Source: Mycobacterium sp. 141
GTDB lineage: Bacteria; Actinomycetota; Actinomycetes; Mycobacteriales; Mycobacteriaceae
DNA length: 64,000 nucleotides
Assembly: GCF_000382405.1 (NCBI RefSeq)
Contig: NZ_KB908258.1
Span: 124,001 to 188,000, forward strand
Direction: 5' to 3'
Below, piece by piece: positions 1 to 8,113 of this stretch. The notes under the pieces are model-generated. The model worked only from the letters and a program-made list of their open reading frames with translations. It was not told the DNA's origin and did no database searches. Position 1 is the stretch's first letter. Each line of letters starts with the position of its first letter. A program made the position numbers and the translations under genes.

Positions 1-370
1 GTGGGACCCGGCTCATCACCTCGACCCCGCCGGCAATCACGACGTCCTGTTGACCCGACATCACCGCCTGCACTGCGAAATCCAGTGCCTGCTGGCTGGA
101 TCCGCAGGCCCGATTGACGGTGGTGCCCGGGATGTGCTCGGACCAACCCGCTGCGAGCACCGAGTAGCGGCCGACGTTGCTCGACTGGTCACCGACCTGC
201 GAGACGCAACCCCACACCACGTCATCGACGATGTTGGGACTGATGCCGGCACGCTCGACGAGTGCGTTGAGCACGAGTGCGGACAGATCGGCGGCGTGGA
301 ACCGGGACAATCCACCGTTGCGTTTGCCGACAGGCGTGCGGACGGCTTCGACGATGACGGTTTCGCGCAT
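1..370 (-). CDS. Thiolase (acetyl-CoA acetyltransferase), N-terminal part, cut by left edge
   Basis: The first 123 residues of a thiolase read leftward from an ATG at 370 and run off the window. The start reads MRETVIVEAVRTPVGK, typical of thiolases, and the nucleophilic cysteine lies in NRACGSSQ (Cys89). Thiolases cleave or condense acyl-CoAs, usually in beta-oxidation or degradation of aromatic and steroid side chains. It is divergent from the TetR gene at 571, which may control it. The substrate cannot be told from this fragment. It is a different gene from the FadA4-type thiolase at 28918. Confidence 0.9.
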   Translation of the reverse strand, partial: MRETVIVEAVRTPVGKRNGGLSRFHAADLSALVLNALVERAGISPNIVDDVVWGCVSQVGDQSSNVGRYSVLAAGWSEHIPGTTVNRACGSSQQALDFAVQAVMSGQQDVVIAGGVEVMSRVP

Positions 371-570
371 GGCAGTTGCTCCGATCTAGGACTTGGCTTT
401 CAGGTAGGTAGGCCGCCAGTTCCGTGTCAGCGAGCTCACAAGCTCACATAACCATGCCGCCATAGTCTGCGATACACCGCCGCGCGACGGCGCCGACATC
501 ACGGTTGCAAAGCGCTCTTCCGATACAGTCAGCGCATGTTCGCCCGACTCGACAGCCATCTGGGCCGCCG

Positions 571-1224
571 GTGACCACCGCCGGCGAAGAACCCGCCTGG
601 AAGCAACGGGCGGTCGAGCGGTCGATCAAAACCGCCAAACTGCGGGCAGCGCAGCGTGTTCAGCGCTTCCTGGATGCCGCGCAGGCGATCATCATCGAAA
701 AGGGCAGCACCGACTTCACGGTGCAAGAGGTCGTCGACCGTTCGCGGCAGTCGCTGCGGAGTTTCTACCTCCAGTTCGACGGCAAGCACGAGCTGCTGTT
801 GGCACTGTTCGAGGATGCGCTGAGCCGCTCGGCCGATCAGATCCGCGCCGCCACCGCCGGTCACGGCGACCCCCTTGAGCGGCTCAGGGTCGCCATTGAG
901 CTGCTGTTCGAATCGTCCCGTCCGGACCCCGCCACCAACCGGCCGTTGTTCACCGATTTCGCGCCGCAGCTGCTGGCATCGCATCCCTCCGAAGTGAAGC
1001 TCGCGCATGCGCCGCTGCTGGCCCTGCTCACCGAACTCATGCAGGACGCCGCCGACGCCGGCCTGCTGCGCGAAGGCATCGATAGGCGTCGGACGGCCGC
1101 GATGACCATACAGACGGTCATGTTCGTCGCACAGTCGAGCCGCGGCGCCGACCGCACCGGGCCCTACCCGATCACCGCCGACGAAGTGTGGGAATTCTGC
1201 GCCCACGGGTTCGCCGCCGAGTAA
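571..1224 (+). CDS. TetR/AcrR family transcriptional regulator
   Basis: A protein of 217 residues. The N-terminal third has the TetR DNA-binding layout: a helix starting near FLDAAQAIIIEKG, then FTVQEVVDRSRQSLRSFYLQF, the usual helix-turn-helix with the SFYLQF turn. The rest is alpha-helical and would be the ligand and dimer domain. I chose the GTG at 571 (VTTAGEEP) because residues from the in-frame ATG at 505 do not look conserved; 505 remains possible. It is divergent from the partial thiolase and is followed by a convergent kinase gene. Ligand and targets are unknown. Confidence 0.85.
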   Translation: MTTAGEEPAWKQRAVERSIKTAKLRAAQRVQRFLDAAQAIIIEKGSTDFTVQEVVDRSRQSLRSFYLQFDGKHELLLALFEDALSRSADQIRAATAGHGDPLERLRVAIELLFESSRPDPATNRPLFTDFAPQLLASHPSEVKLAHAPLLALLTELMQDAADAGLLREGIDRRRTAAMTIQTVMFVAQSSRGADRTGPYPITADEVWEFCAHGFAAE

Positions 1225-1298
1225 ACGAGAACTACTGCCATCTCACCATCTCCCGAGGGAGACGACGCACGCCGTACGTTCCGTACCGTCGCGACGCC

Positions 1299-1317
1299 AT
1301 CGCGGCATGGTCGCGAT
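1299..1317. terminator. Candidate bidirectional hairpin between convergent genes
   Basis: Inverted repeat ATCGCG-7 nt-CGCGAT between the tetR stop at 1224 and the kinase stop at 1317. There is no T-tract. The position between converging genes suggests a terminator, but the stem is only 6 bp. Confidence 0.35.
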
Positions 1318-1982
1318 CAGCCAGGCACTGCTCCTGACCAGTTCTCCACCGGAGGCACCCCGTCAGTCCTCACCATGCCGACCGCTCGGGATGCGGTGGC
1401 AGCGATCAGCCGGGCGTTGGGCTCATCGACCTCCTGCACCCAGCGCCGCGCGGCCTTCACGGATTTGCCGAACCGGATGTGACGGTCCATGAGGCGACGC
1501 ACCCGCACTGCGTCATCGACTGTGCAGTACCAGATCTCGTCGATCTCGGCTGCGACTGCGCGCCACTGCGGCGCATCGAGAAGAAGGTAGTTCCCCTCGG
1601 TGATGACCACCCGGGCGGCCGGCGCGACCCCGATGGCGCCGGCTATGGGCTGCTCGAACTCCCGCTCGAAGGCCGGCGCATAGACCACGTCACCGCGCGG
1701 CCTGCGGATCCGTTGCAGCAGTGCCGCATACCCGGCGGCGTCGAAGGTGTCAGGCGCGCCCTTGCGGGACAGCCGACCGAGGCGGCCCAACTCGACATCG
1801 GCGAGGTGGAATCCGTCCATCGGCACATGGGCGACGGCGGCTGGACCCAGCCGCGCGGTGGTGGCGGCGACGACGGCCTCGGCGAGCGTGGTCTTACCGA
1901 CACCGGGCGGCCCGGCAATCCCGACGATCGACGTGCCGGGCCGCGCGGCGTGCGCGACGACGCGGGCAACGAGATCGTCCAA
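1317..1982 (-). CDS. Nucleoside/nucleotide kinase family P-loop protein
   Basis: A protein of 221 residues with a Walker A loop GPPGVGKTT near residue 25, a substrate-side motif VPMDGFHLADVEL near 55, and TEGNYLLL near 130. This pattern is that of the uridine kinase/pantothenate kinase-like (PRK) group, which phosphorylates small alcohol or sugar substrates with ATP. The start is a TTG; no ATG or GTG occurs in frame between it and the preceding in-frame stop. It lies 122 bp beyond the iclR stop on the same strand, so co-transcription is possible. The substrate is unknown. Confidence 0.8.
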   Translation of the reverse strand: MDDLVARVVAHAARPGTSIVGIAGPPGVGKTTLAEAVVAATTARLGPAAVAHVPMDGFHLADVELGRLGRLSRKGAPDTFDAAGYAALLQRIRRPRGDVVYAPAFEREFEQPIAGAIGVAPAARVVITEGNYLLLDAPQWRAVAAEIDEIWYCTVDDAVRVRRLMDRHIRFGKSVKAARRWVQEVDEPNARLIAATASRAVGMVRTDGVPPVENWSGAVPG

Positions 1983-2104
1983 ACCGATGTGTTCGATGAC
2001 GCCATTGTGGGCCGTTTGCGGGCGAACTATTCATCCGACCCACGACCCAGCGCAATACTGGGACACGCAATTGTCGGTTCGGTGCTCGTGACGGCTTGCA
2101 CCGC

Positions 2105-2887
2105 TCAGCCGGTATAGCCGATTCGCCTGCTGATCTGCTCGGCCGCTTCGCCGGCCACACGAGCGATCTCATCGAACCGGGACTGTTCCAGCCGATAGGC
2201 CGGACCCGAAATACTCAGCGAGGCAATGACGGACCCGTTGTGATCGCGCACCGGGGCCGCCACCGCGTTGAGTCCCGTCTCGAGTTCTTCGCACGTCGGC
2301 GCCCATCCCTGTGCCCTGGCGGCGTCGAGTTCAGTATCGAGACGGGTGAAATCGGTGATGGTGCGAGGAGTGTAGGAGTCCATCCTGCGGCCCAGCCGGG
2401 CCCGTACCTCCGCGGGCGGCAGGGCGGCCAGCAGGATCTTGCCGCTGGACGTGGCGTGTGCGGGGCAGCTCTGGCCGACCCAGCTGCGCAGCGCGATTTC
2501 ACCTCGGCCGACGGATTCGACGATGTTGATGATCCGGCCCCCGTCGAGAATCGCGATATTGGTGGTCTCGCCGGTCCTCTCCGCGACCTGATCACAGATG
2601 TCCTGGGACTGCTTGACCAGGTCCATCCGGGCGGTGGTCGATCCGGCCAGCCGCACGATCGAGAAACCCAGCTGGTATTTGCCGCGATCGGACAGTTGCT
2701 CGACGAATCCCCGTGATTCGAGGACCGCGATCAGCCGCGACACCGTCGACTTGTGCACACCGATCTCGGCCGCGATCTCGGTGACCCCGGCCGTCTGCAG
2801 CTTGGCCAGGATCTCCAGCACCTGCAGGGCGCGGTCGACCGACTGGACGGCCGCGGCCGGCTGACGGCTGTTGCTGGGCATGCTCAT
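2105..2887 (-). CDS. IclR family transcriptional regulator
   Basis: A protein of 260 residues when started at MSMPSNSRQ. Residues about 12-65 form the IclR winged helix (QSVDRALQVLEILAKLQ, then VTEIAAEIGVHKSTVSRLIAVLESRGFV, broken by a few residues), and the C-terminal two thirds form the effector domain, including SCPAHATSSGKILLAALP. An upstream in-frame ATG at 2947 would add 20 residues without family character. It lies 66 bp downstream of the Rieske oxygenase gene on the same strand and probably shares its transcript, making it the best candidate regulator of the oxygenase system. Effector unknown. Confidence 0.9.
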   Translation of the reverse strand: MSMPSNSRQPAAAVQSVDRALQVLEILAKLQTAGVTEIAAEIGVHKSTVSRLIAVLESRGFVEQLSDRGKYQLGFSIVRLAGSTTARMDLVKQSQDICDQVAERTGETTNIAILDGGRIINIVESVGRGEIALRSWVGQSCPAHATSSGKILLAALPPAEVRARLGRRMDSYTPRTITDFTRLDTELDAARAQGWAPTCEELETGLNAVAAPVRDHNGSVIASLSISGPAYRLEQSRFDEIARVAGEAAEQISRRIGYTG

Positions 2888-2953
2888 AGCGCGTCCAGTG
2901 TAGAGGTGCGAGGCGGGCATGTGAGTCTTCCGTTCAGCCTGCCGCACCGGCCG

Positions 2954-4138
2954 CTACCACTGCGGCCGGGTGTCGCCCAGTTTGTCCAACGTCCACCGAT
3001 GAAACTCCCCGATGTGGTGCTCGGCGGGTACCAGTACGCCCCCGTTTCGGTACGCCCGCGACGACATCGCCGGTTGCGTACGTTCACAGGCATCGAAGTC
3101 CTGTTGGTTGACCCGGTGGAACAGCTCCATCGAATGTTCGACGTCACGACCCGATGCCACCACGTCGGGGCTGAACAGCCAATCGCACTCCACGATTGTG
3201 CGGTCAACGGCCAGCGGGAACATCCGGTGCAGGATCACGTGATCGGGCACGAGGTTGATGAATACGGTCGGCCGCACCGTGATCGCGTAATACTTGCGCT
3301 GCTGGTCGTCGGTCACCCCGGGAATCGTGTCGAAACCGGGCCGACCATCGATGGTGAATCCGTCGATGTCCTCGCCGAACGCGGCACCGTGGCCGACGAA
3401 GTACTGGGCGGCGAGGCCGTCGGCGAACTCCGGCAGCACCTCGGTGAGCTCAGGGTGAATGGTGGCGCAGTGGTAGCACTCCATGAAGTTCTCGACGATG
3501 AGCTTCCAGTTGGCGGCCACGTCGTAGACGACGCGGCGGCCCACCGACAACTCATCTACGTGGTAGTGGTCGATCGCGGTCGGATCACCCAGCCGCTCAG
3601 TGACGGCGCCGATCACGTCGGTCTCGAAAGACGGCGGCTCGGCGGCCAGGCAGACCCAGGCGTAGCCGAGCCATTCACGGAGCGCGACCGGCACCAGGCC
3701 GTATTCGGTGCGGTCGATGTCGACGCCATGGTCGTCCTTGAGCGCGCCCAGATTGGGCGCCGCGACCAGCTTGCCGTCCAGCCCGTAGGTCCAGGCATGG
3801 TACGGGCAGCGCAGATGGCGCTTGACCGCACCGGAATCCTCGGTGCACAGCATCGCCCCGCGATGCCGGCAGATGTTCAGGAAGGCACGCAGCTGCTTGT
3901 CCCGGCCACGGACGATCAGCACGCTCTCCCGGCCTACCTGAACCTTGCGGAAGTCTCCCGGGTCGGGCAGATCCGCACTGCGCGCCGAGCAGAACCACAT
4001 GGCCTCGAAGATGTTCTCCTGCTCGGCACGGAAAACCTCAGGGTCGTAATAGTATTCGCCGCCGAGCGTCCGAACCAGGGTTCCTCCGCCAGGGTTGACA
4101 CCCGTTGCTGCCGGAGACGGGTTGTCGATTGTCGTCAT
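2954..4138 (-). CDS. Rieske non-heme iron oxygenase, alpha subunit
   Basis: 394 residues from MTTIDNPSP. The Rieske [2Fe-2S] ligands are Cys90-x-His92 (CRHRG) and Cys111-x2-His114 (CPYH). The catalytic-domain motif NFMECYHCATIH supplies the mononuclear iron ligands His223 and His228. There is no beta-subunit gene nearby, so this is an alpha-only oxygenase, the type that hydroxylates or N-/O-demethylates substrates such as quaternary amines, ketosteroids or methoxy-aromatics. The Rieske spacing and ECYHC motif resemble the glycine betaine/choline-type group more than classical biphenyl dioxygenases; that is inference. Electron partners are encoded divergently at 4377-5977. An upstream in-frame start at 4546 was rejected because it overlaps the divergent ferredoxin gene. 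Confidence 0.88.
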   Translation of the reverse strand: MTTIDNPSPAATGVNPGGGTLVRTLGGEYYYDPEVFRAEQENIFEAMWFCSARSADLPDPGDFRKVQVGRESVLIVRGRDKQLRAFLNICRHRGAMLCTEDSGAVKRHLRCPYHAWTYGLDGKLVAAPNLGALKDDHGVDIDRTEYGLVPVALREWLGYAWVCLAAEPPSFETDVIGAVTERLGDPTAIDHYHVDELSVGRRVVYDVAANWKLIVENFMECYHCATIHPELTEVLPEFADGLAAQYFVGHGAAFGEDIDGFTIDGRPGFDTIPGVTDDQQRKYYAITVRPTVFINLVPDHVILHRMFPLAVDRTIVECDWLFSPDVVASGRDVEHSMELFHRVNQQDFDACERTQPAMSSRAYRNGGVLVPAEHHIGEFHRWTLDKLGDTRPQW

Positions 4139-4236
4139 GAATTCACCAATCGTCGTGTGTCGAAGAGTCCGATGGGATGGGCTGTGGCATCGGTGGTGGC
4201 GACCTTGCGCATCTTGCCTCCGAGCTGTTGCTGAAT

Positions 4237-4251
4237 ACGCAACTAGTGCGT
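4237..4251. promoter_or_regulatory. Palindrome ACGCA-N5-TGCGT in the divergent Rieske promoter region
   Basis: A 15-bp inverted repeat lies 99 bp upstream of the oxygenase start and 126 bp upstream of the ferredoxin start. Arm and spacer size suit a homodimeric repressor such as IclR or TetR. No binding data exist here. Confidence 0.4.
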
Positions 4252-4295
4252 CATTCGCATCAATAATCACCCATGACCCAAGCCGTGTCAACGGA

Positions 4296-4325
4296 TTGAC
4301 GTGAGGCTGCTCACACTGGCATACT
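4296..4325 (+). promoter_or_regulatory. Candidate promoter for the ferredoxin-reductase operon
   Basis: TTGACG at 4296-4301 is followed after 18 bp by CATACT at 4320-4325, a plausible sigma-70 type -35/-10 pair 50 bp upstream of the GTG start at 4377. The palindrome at 4344-4360 would lie just downstream of the transcription start, a position suited to repression. Confidence 0.4.
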
Positions 4326-4343
4326 GTTGCGCTATAAGCGTGC

Positions 4344-4360
4344 GTTGCGTCTATCGCAAC
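4344..4360. promoter_or_regulatory. Perfect palindrome GTTGCG-N5-CGCAAC upstream of ferredoxin gene
   Basis: A 17-bp inverted repeat with 6-bp arms ends 16 bp before the GTG start and just before the AAAGGA ribosome-binding site. It is the stronger of two palindromes in this intergenic region. It is a candidate operator, possibly for the neighbouring IclR protein; this is inference. Confidence 0.5.
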
Positions 4361-4376
4361 ACAGAAAGGACGGGCT

Positions 4377-4730
4377 GTGGATGCGTCTTCCGTGCCGCTG
4401 ACCGAGCCGATCCCCGGCCGTATCGTCGTCGGGCAGCTCGATGCACTACCGGTCGGCGAGGTACTCACCGTGCGGTTACCGGGGCTGGATCCGATCACTA
4501 TCTTCCACACCGACTCTGGGCTGTTCGCGATCGATGACACCTGCACCCATCAGGACGCGTCACTGGCCGACGGCTGGGTCGAGGACTGCACCGTGGAGTG
4601 CCCGCTACACGAGTCCTGTTTCGACCTGCGAACGGGCGAGGTCTCCGGCCCGCCCGCGAAAGTTGCAGTACGCACCCACGGCGTCGGTGTCGAGGACGGC
4701 CAGATCTGGCTCGAGGTGAGCGCGGCATGA
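4377..4730 (+). CDS. Rieske-type ferredoxin, electron carrier of the oxygenase system
   Basis: 117 residues. Rieske cluster ligands are Cys56-x-His58 (CTHQ) and Cys75-x2-His78 (CPLH), as in BphA3-like ferredoxins that pass electrons from a reductase to a ring-hydroxylating oxygenase. The GTG start has AAAGGA 7 bp upstream. The stop overlaps the reductase start by 4 bp (ATGA), so the two are translationally coupled. The gene is divergent from the oxygenase component. Size is normal for the family. Confidence 0.9.
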   Translation: MDASSVPLTEPIPGRIVVGQLDALPVGEVLTVRLPGLDPITIFHTDSGLFAIDDTCTHQDASLADGWVEDCTVECPLHESCFDLRTGEVSGPPAKVAVRTHGVGVEDGQIWLEVSAA

Positions 4731-5977
4731 GCCGCCCGAAATCGGTCGTGGTGGTCGGCGCGTCCCTGGCCGGACTATCCACTGTCCGCGAGCTGCGTGC
4801 GGCCGGTTACGAAGGCCCGATCACCGTGGTCGGCGACGAGCCGCACATGCCGTACGACCGTCCGCCGCTGTCCAAGGAGTATCTGACCGGCCAGCCGTCG
4901 ATCGAGCTGGCCGAGCCGGATGACATCGACGCCCTGCAAGCCAATTGGGTGCTCTGCCGCACTGCCGTGGGGCTGAGCACCGATGCCCGCGGCGGCCATA
5001 CCGTGACGCTCGACGACGGCTGCATGCTGACCGCCGAGGTGGTCGTACTCGCCACCGGGGCGCGAGCTCGTTCGCTACCCGGTTGCCGGCCGCTGTCCGG
5101 CGTGCACACGTTGCGCACGGTCGACGACGCACGTGCGCTGCGCAGTTCCCTCGAGAACGCACGGCGGCTGGTGGTCGTGGGCGCCGGGTTTATCGGAGCC
5201 GAGGTCGCCAGTACCGCAGCCAGCCGCGGCATCGAAGTCACCGTCGTCGAGATGTCCACGGCGCCACTGGTCGGTGTGCTCGGTGAAGAGGTGGCGACGG
5301 CATGTACGGCGCTGCACGGGCTGAATGGCGTGACGTTACTGACCGGCGTCTGTGTGTCCGGGGTGACCGGCGAGGAGCGCGTGACGGGCGTGGTGCTCGA
5401 CGACGGCACCGAACTGGCCGCCGACGTGGTGGTCGTCGGAGTAGGTGCGATCCCCAACACCGAGTGGTTGACGCACTCGGAGATCACCGTCGAGAACGGA
5501 TTCCGCACCGATGACGGCTGCCGTACCGGGGCACCTGGCGTGTATGCGGTCGGCGACTGCGCGACGTCCTTCAACGTCCATCTCGGAGCCCACCATCGCA
5601 GTGAACATTGGACGAACGCCACCCAACAAGCCCGCGTCGTCGCGGCGGCGATCCTCGGCATGCCGCAGGCACCACCTGCCGCACCGTACTTCTGGTCGAA
5701 ACAGTATGGCCGCCAACTGCAATTCGCCGGGCACCGTCAATCTGGCGATATCGTCCGGTTCATCGACGGCGATCCCGGCTCCGCATCGTTCGTGGCACTC
5801 TACGAACGCGACGGCGTCGCGACGGCCGTGTTCGCCATGGACAATCCGCGGTTGTTCACCCGGCACCGCAAGCTCATCGAGCGTCAACTCGCCGAGCAGG
5901 TTGCCGCCCGCACCGCCGCCGTGCACACCGCGGGGCTCGAGGCCGGCGGGCTATCGGACGAACTCGCGGCGACCTGA
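4727..5977 (+). CDS. FAD-dependent ferredoxin reductase (BphA4-like)
   Basis: 416 residues. An N-terminal FAD-binding motif VVVGASLAG is followed by MPYDRPPLSKEYL, a second nucleotide-binding motif VVVGAGFIGAEVAS near residue 150 for NAD(P)H, and YAVGDCA near 275 for FAD. A C-terminal reductase domain follows. This is the standard layout of oxygenase-coupled NADH:ferredoxin reductases. The ATG overlaps the ferredoxin stop. Together with the ferredoxin and the divergent oxygenase it forms a complete three-component electron-transfer chain. Confidence 0.92.
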   Translation: MSRPKSVVVVGASLAGLSTVRELRAAGYEGPITVVGDEPHMPYDRPPLSKEYLTGQPSIELAEPDDIDALQANWVLCRTAVGLSTDARGGHTVTLDDGCMLTAEVVVLATGARARSLPGCRPLSGVHTLRTVDDARALRSSLENARRLVVVGAGFIGAEVASTAASRGIEVTVVEMSTAPLVGVLGEEVATACTALHGLNGVTLLTGVCVSGVTGEERVTGVVLDDGTELAADVVVVGVGAIPNTEWLTHSEITVENGFRTDDGCRTGAPGVYAVGDCATSFNVHLGAHHRSEHWTNATQQARVVAAAILGMPQAPPAAPYFWSKQYGRQLQFAGHRQSGDIVRFIDGDPGSASFVALYERDGVATAVFAMDNPRLFTRHRKLIERQLAEQVAARTAAVHTAGLEAGGLSDELAAT

Positions 5978-6249
5978 AGAATACGAGCAGGGCGCTGTGG
6001 ACACAGGCGGCCAACTCGGCACCCGGTCGCGTCTGTGGCCATCCAATAAACGGATTATCGTTCTTCACAGGTGATTTCGACGCCGCCTCGGCAAGCCGCG
6101 GCAACTGTCTCCGCGCTCACGACCAAAGCCGGCCGGGTCGTGGGCCGGCGACGGCCTGCACTCGGGCATTCGCCGATGGACACGCCAGAGACTCTTTGGC
6201 CGGACGACTCGCCAACCTCACATTCGATCTGATTGCACAAGCCGAAGGC
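5978..6249. other. Intergenic stretch without a recognisable gene
   Basis: 272 bp between the reductase stop and the SpoIIAA-like gene stop (convergent). Two short minus-strand frames (5874-6104 and 6055-6240) overlap one another and resemble nothing I recognise. No clear terminator was found. Confidence 0.4.
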
Positions 6250-6618
6250 TCAACCCGCCGCCCACTCCTTGGCTGCATCGAGCTCATCAAGGCCAAAGAT
6301 CCGGAGCTCGCCGGGAACCATCCAGGCGAACGCATGCATGGCGTGGGCCACCCAATCCTTGTCCGACACAACGGCAATCCGCTTGAACGCCGAATGATGG
6401 TGCGCCACCAGCCCGAGCCCGAGTTTGAGATCCTCGATCAATCCACCGGGCCCAAAGCCCGCATAGTCCGAATCGATGACCTCGACGATCCGGATCTCAG
6501 CGCGCTTCGACAGGTCGTCCATAGCCGGTCGGAACTGCCGCATATCGTCGCCGCTGACATGACCCGACACCCGGACCCCGAACACCCCGTCTGGCAAGTC
6601 GGGCAGTACTTCGATCAT
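6250..6618 (-). CDS. SpoIIAA-like (STAS-fold) protein
   Basis: 122 residues, MIEVLPDLPDGVFGVRVSGH, with later segments VEVIDSDYAGFGPGG, KRIAVVSDKDWVAH and GELRIFGLDELDAAKEW. The order of strands and helices and the terminal DEL-x-AKEW segment match the SpoIIAA-like family (PF11964 type), small cytoplasmic proteins with a lipid- or partner-binding STAS fold and no settled function. It stands alone between the Rieske block and a gene-poor region. A weak GGAGGAGA ribosome-binding site precedes the ATG. Confidence 0.78.
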   Translation of the reverse strand: MIEVLPDLPDGVFGVRVSGHVSGDDMRQFRPAMDDLSKRAEIRIVEVIDSDYAGFGPGGLIEDLKLGLGLVAHHHSAFKRIAVVSDKDWVAHAMHAFAWMVPGELRIFGLDELDAAKEWAAG

Positions 6619-7058
6619 TGGTCTCCTCCTGACATGAGTCTCAACCAGCTACATCCATCCTCCCAGACGCAGCAATCCCCCGTGATTCGTCGGAGTCGAC
6701 TGGCAGACAGTCCGGTTCGGTTCAATCATCTGGGGGCTTACCCCGTGCCGCCTTGCGTTGCAAACGGCACTCGCCGGGTTGGCGGTCAGTGCCTACGCAA
6801 ACCCTGTATGTCGACCCATATCGGTCTGGAACACTTCAGCCAAGATCTCGGGGTCACAGGGTTCCCTGCAGAAGTCCTTGGACCAGAGACTGTTTGAGAT
6901 CCGACTCGGCCTAGTCACCGCCATCGACCATACCCAGCCCACCCGAGATGCAGGGCGTCGAAAGTGAACGGGACCCTGCGCGTCGACACGACATCGTCGC
7001 CGTTCTCAACACGGTGAAGTCGAACGCAGCTCCCGTGAAGGCCCAACCGGGCTAACAG
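6619..7058. other. Gene-poor stretch between SpoIIAA-like gene and tRNA-Leu
   Basis: 440 bp with no convincing gene. A plus-strand frame of 69 codons at 6758-6967 and a broken minus-strand reading near 6790-6960 look more like decayed coding sequence than a live gene. Position at the 3' end of a tRNA suggests past insertion or deletion, but no second copy of the tRNA 3' end was seen to define attachment sites. Confidence 0.4.
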
Positions 7059-7140
7059 TGCGCGAGGGGGGACTCGAACCCCCACGCCCTAAGGCAATGG
7101 AACCTAAATCCATCTCGTCTGCCAGTTCCGACACTCGCGC
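7059..7140 (-). tRNA. tRNA-Leu (anticodon UAG)
   Basis: On the minus strand the molecule starts GCGCGAG and ends CTCGCGCA, with a 7-bp acceptor stem, T-arm GGGGGTTCGAGTCCCCC, a long variable arm and anticodon stem-loop ATGGA-TTTAGGT-TCCAT, giving anticodon TAG. The long variable arm identifies a class II (leucine) tRNA. The CCA end is not encoded. It marks the border between the accessory left part and the conserved mycobacterial block. Confidence 0.93.
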
Positions 7141-7331
7141 GTTAGCGCATCAGCCTAGCGCCCCGTCGAGCTGCTCAATCTGTCGGTGCCACTCGCCAGG
7201 TTGACTTCAATGCCGCCGAAATGCACGACTGCGCCGTCGCGCGGCAAACGGACCGCACGTCTCGACGAGTTCGTCGGCCTGAAGGTCTGACGGATGTGAG
7301 CTGATCCAGGACCGCGCGGTACCGTGGACTA

Positions 7332-7703
7332 GTGTCCACTACACGGCGTAGGAGGCCAGCGCTCATCGCGCTGGTCTGCTTGGGCGCGGCCGGCTGTATG
7401 GGGCTGGCCTGGTGGCAGTGGACGCGGTATGAATCGGTCTCGGGTTCCTTCCAGAACCTGGGCTATGCCCTGCAGTGGCCGATGTTCGCCGCCTTCTGCT
7501 TCTATGCGTATTACAAGTTCGTCCGTTACGAGGACACACCACCGCAGCCGGTGGCAAAGCAGACCGAGATCCCTGCCGGGCTGCTACCCGAAAGGCCAAG
7601 CCCTGCAATACAAGACAACGATCAGGCGATGAGCGAGTACAACCGCTACCTTGCTGAACTGGCCAAGCGCGATGCCGAGAAGAAAGACAGGACCGACAGA
7701 TGA
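7332..7703 (+). CDS. lprD: Small membrane/lipoprotein, LprD (Rv1343c) homologue
   Basis: 123 residues. A basic start (STTRRRRP) leads into a hydrophobic segment with GAAGC, which may be a lipobox cysteine but is weak, and WWQWTRYES. A second hydrophobic stretch (LQWPMFAAFCFYAYYKFVRYE) is followed by a polar tail. This is the pattern of mycobacterial LprD, and the neighbour order (DUF3817, then ITPase and RNase PH) agrees. The start is GTG at 7332. The stop overlaps the next gene by 4 bp. Function unknown; it may be an ordinary two-segment membrane protein rather than a lipoprotein. Confidence 0.82.
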   Translation: MSTTRRRRPALIALVCLGAAGCMGLAWWQWTRYESVSGSFQNLGYALQWPMFAAFCFYAYYKFVRYEDTPPQPVAKQTEIPAGLLPERPSPAIQDNDQAMSEYNRYLAELAKRDAEKKDRTDR

Positions 7704-8050
7704 CGGCACCCGAACCGGACACCGAAGTCACCACGCCCAAGGACACCATCCGTAAGGCGCTGCTGGGCTACCGTGTGATGGCCTGGGCCACGGGTCTGTG
7801 GCTGATCGCGCTCTGCTACGAGATGGTGCTCAAGTACATCGTGCAGGTGGACAACCCGCCGAGCTGGATCGGCATCGTCCACGGCTGGGTGTACTTCGTC
7901 TACCTGATGTTCACCGCGAACCTCGCGGTCAAGATCCGCTGGCCTCTCGGCAAGACCATAGGCACCCTGCTGGCCGGCACCATCCCGCTGCTGGGCATCA
8001 TCGTCGAGCACTTCAACACCGTCGCCATCAAAGAGCGCTTCAGCCTCTGA
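7700..8050 (+). CDS. DUF3817 integral membrane protein (Rv1342c homologue)
   Basis: 116 residues. Three hydrophobic segments (about residues 18-35, 50-70 and 85-100) and the motif LCYEMVLKYIVQ followed by GWVYFVYLM are typical of the DUF3817 family of small actinobacterial membrane proteins. The ATG overlaps the lprD stop by 4 bp, so both are probably translated together. Function is not established. Confidence 0.88.
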   Translation: MTAPEPDTEVTTPKDTIRKALLGYRVMAWATGLWLIALCYEMVLKYIVQVDNPPSWIGIVHGWVYFVYLMFTANLAVKIRWPLGKTIGTLLAGTIPLLGIIVEHFNTVAIKERFSL

Positions 8051-8113
8051 GAAGCCTCTGAGACAAACACCGCGCGGCTGGCTCGCATCGCCCGCGCCCG
8101 AACGCGGCGCCAA

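Noticed and set aside
2753-4234. Long plus-strand open frame of 493 codons
   Set aside because: It is antisense to iclR and the Rieske oxygenase, both of which show clear family motifs. GC-rich third positions leave the opposite strand open.
4139-4546. N-terminal extension of the Rieske oxygenase to 4546
   Set aside because: It would overlap the divergent ferredoxin gene and has no conserved residues; the ATG at 4138 fits the family.
6758-6967. 69-codon plus-strand frame
   Set aside because: No recognisable family, no ribosome-binding site and poor codon pattern; noted only as possible decayed sequence.
7041-7052. GCCC-AACC-GGGC hairpin after tRNA-Leu
   Set aside because: A 4-bp stem is too short to call a terminator.
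1-7058. Prophage or integrative element next to tRNA-Leu
   Set aside because: No integrase, phage or transfer gene and no repeated tRNA end were found in the window.
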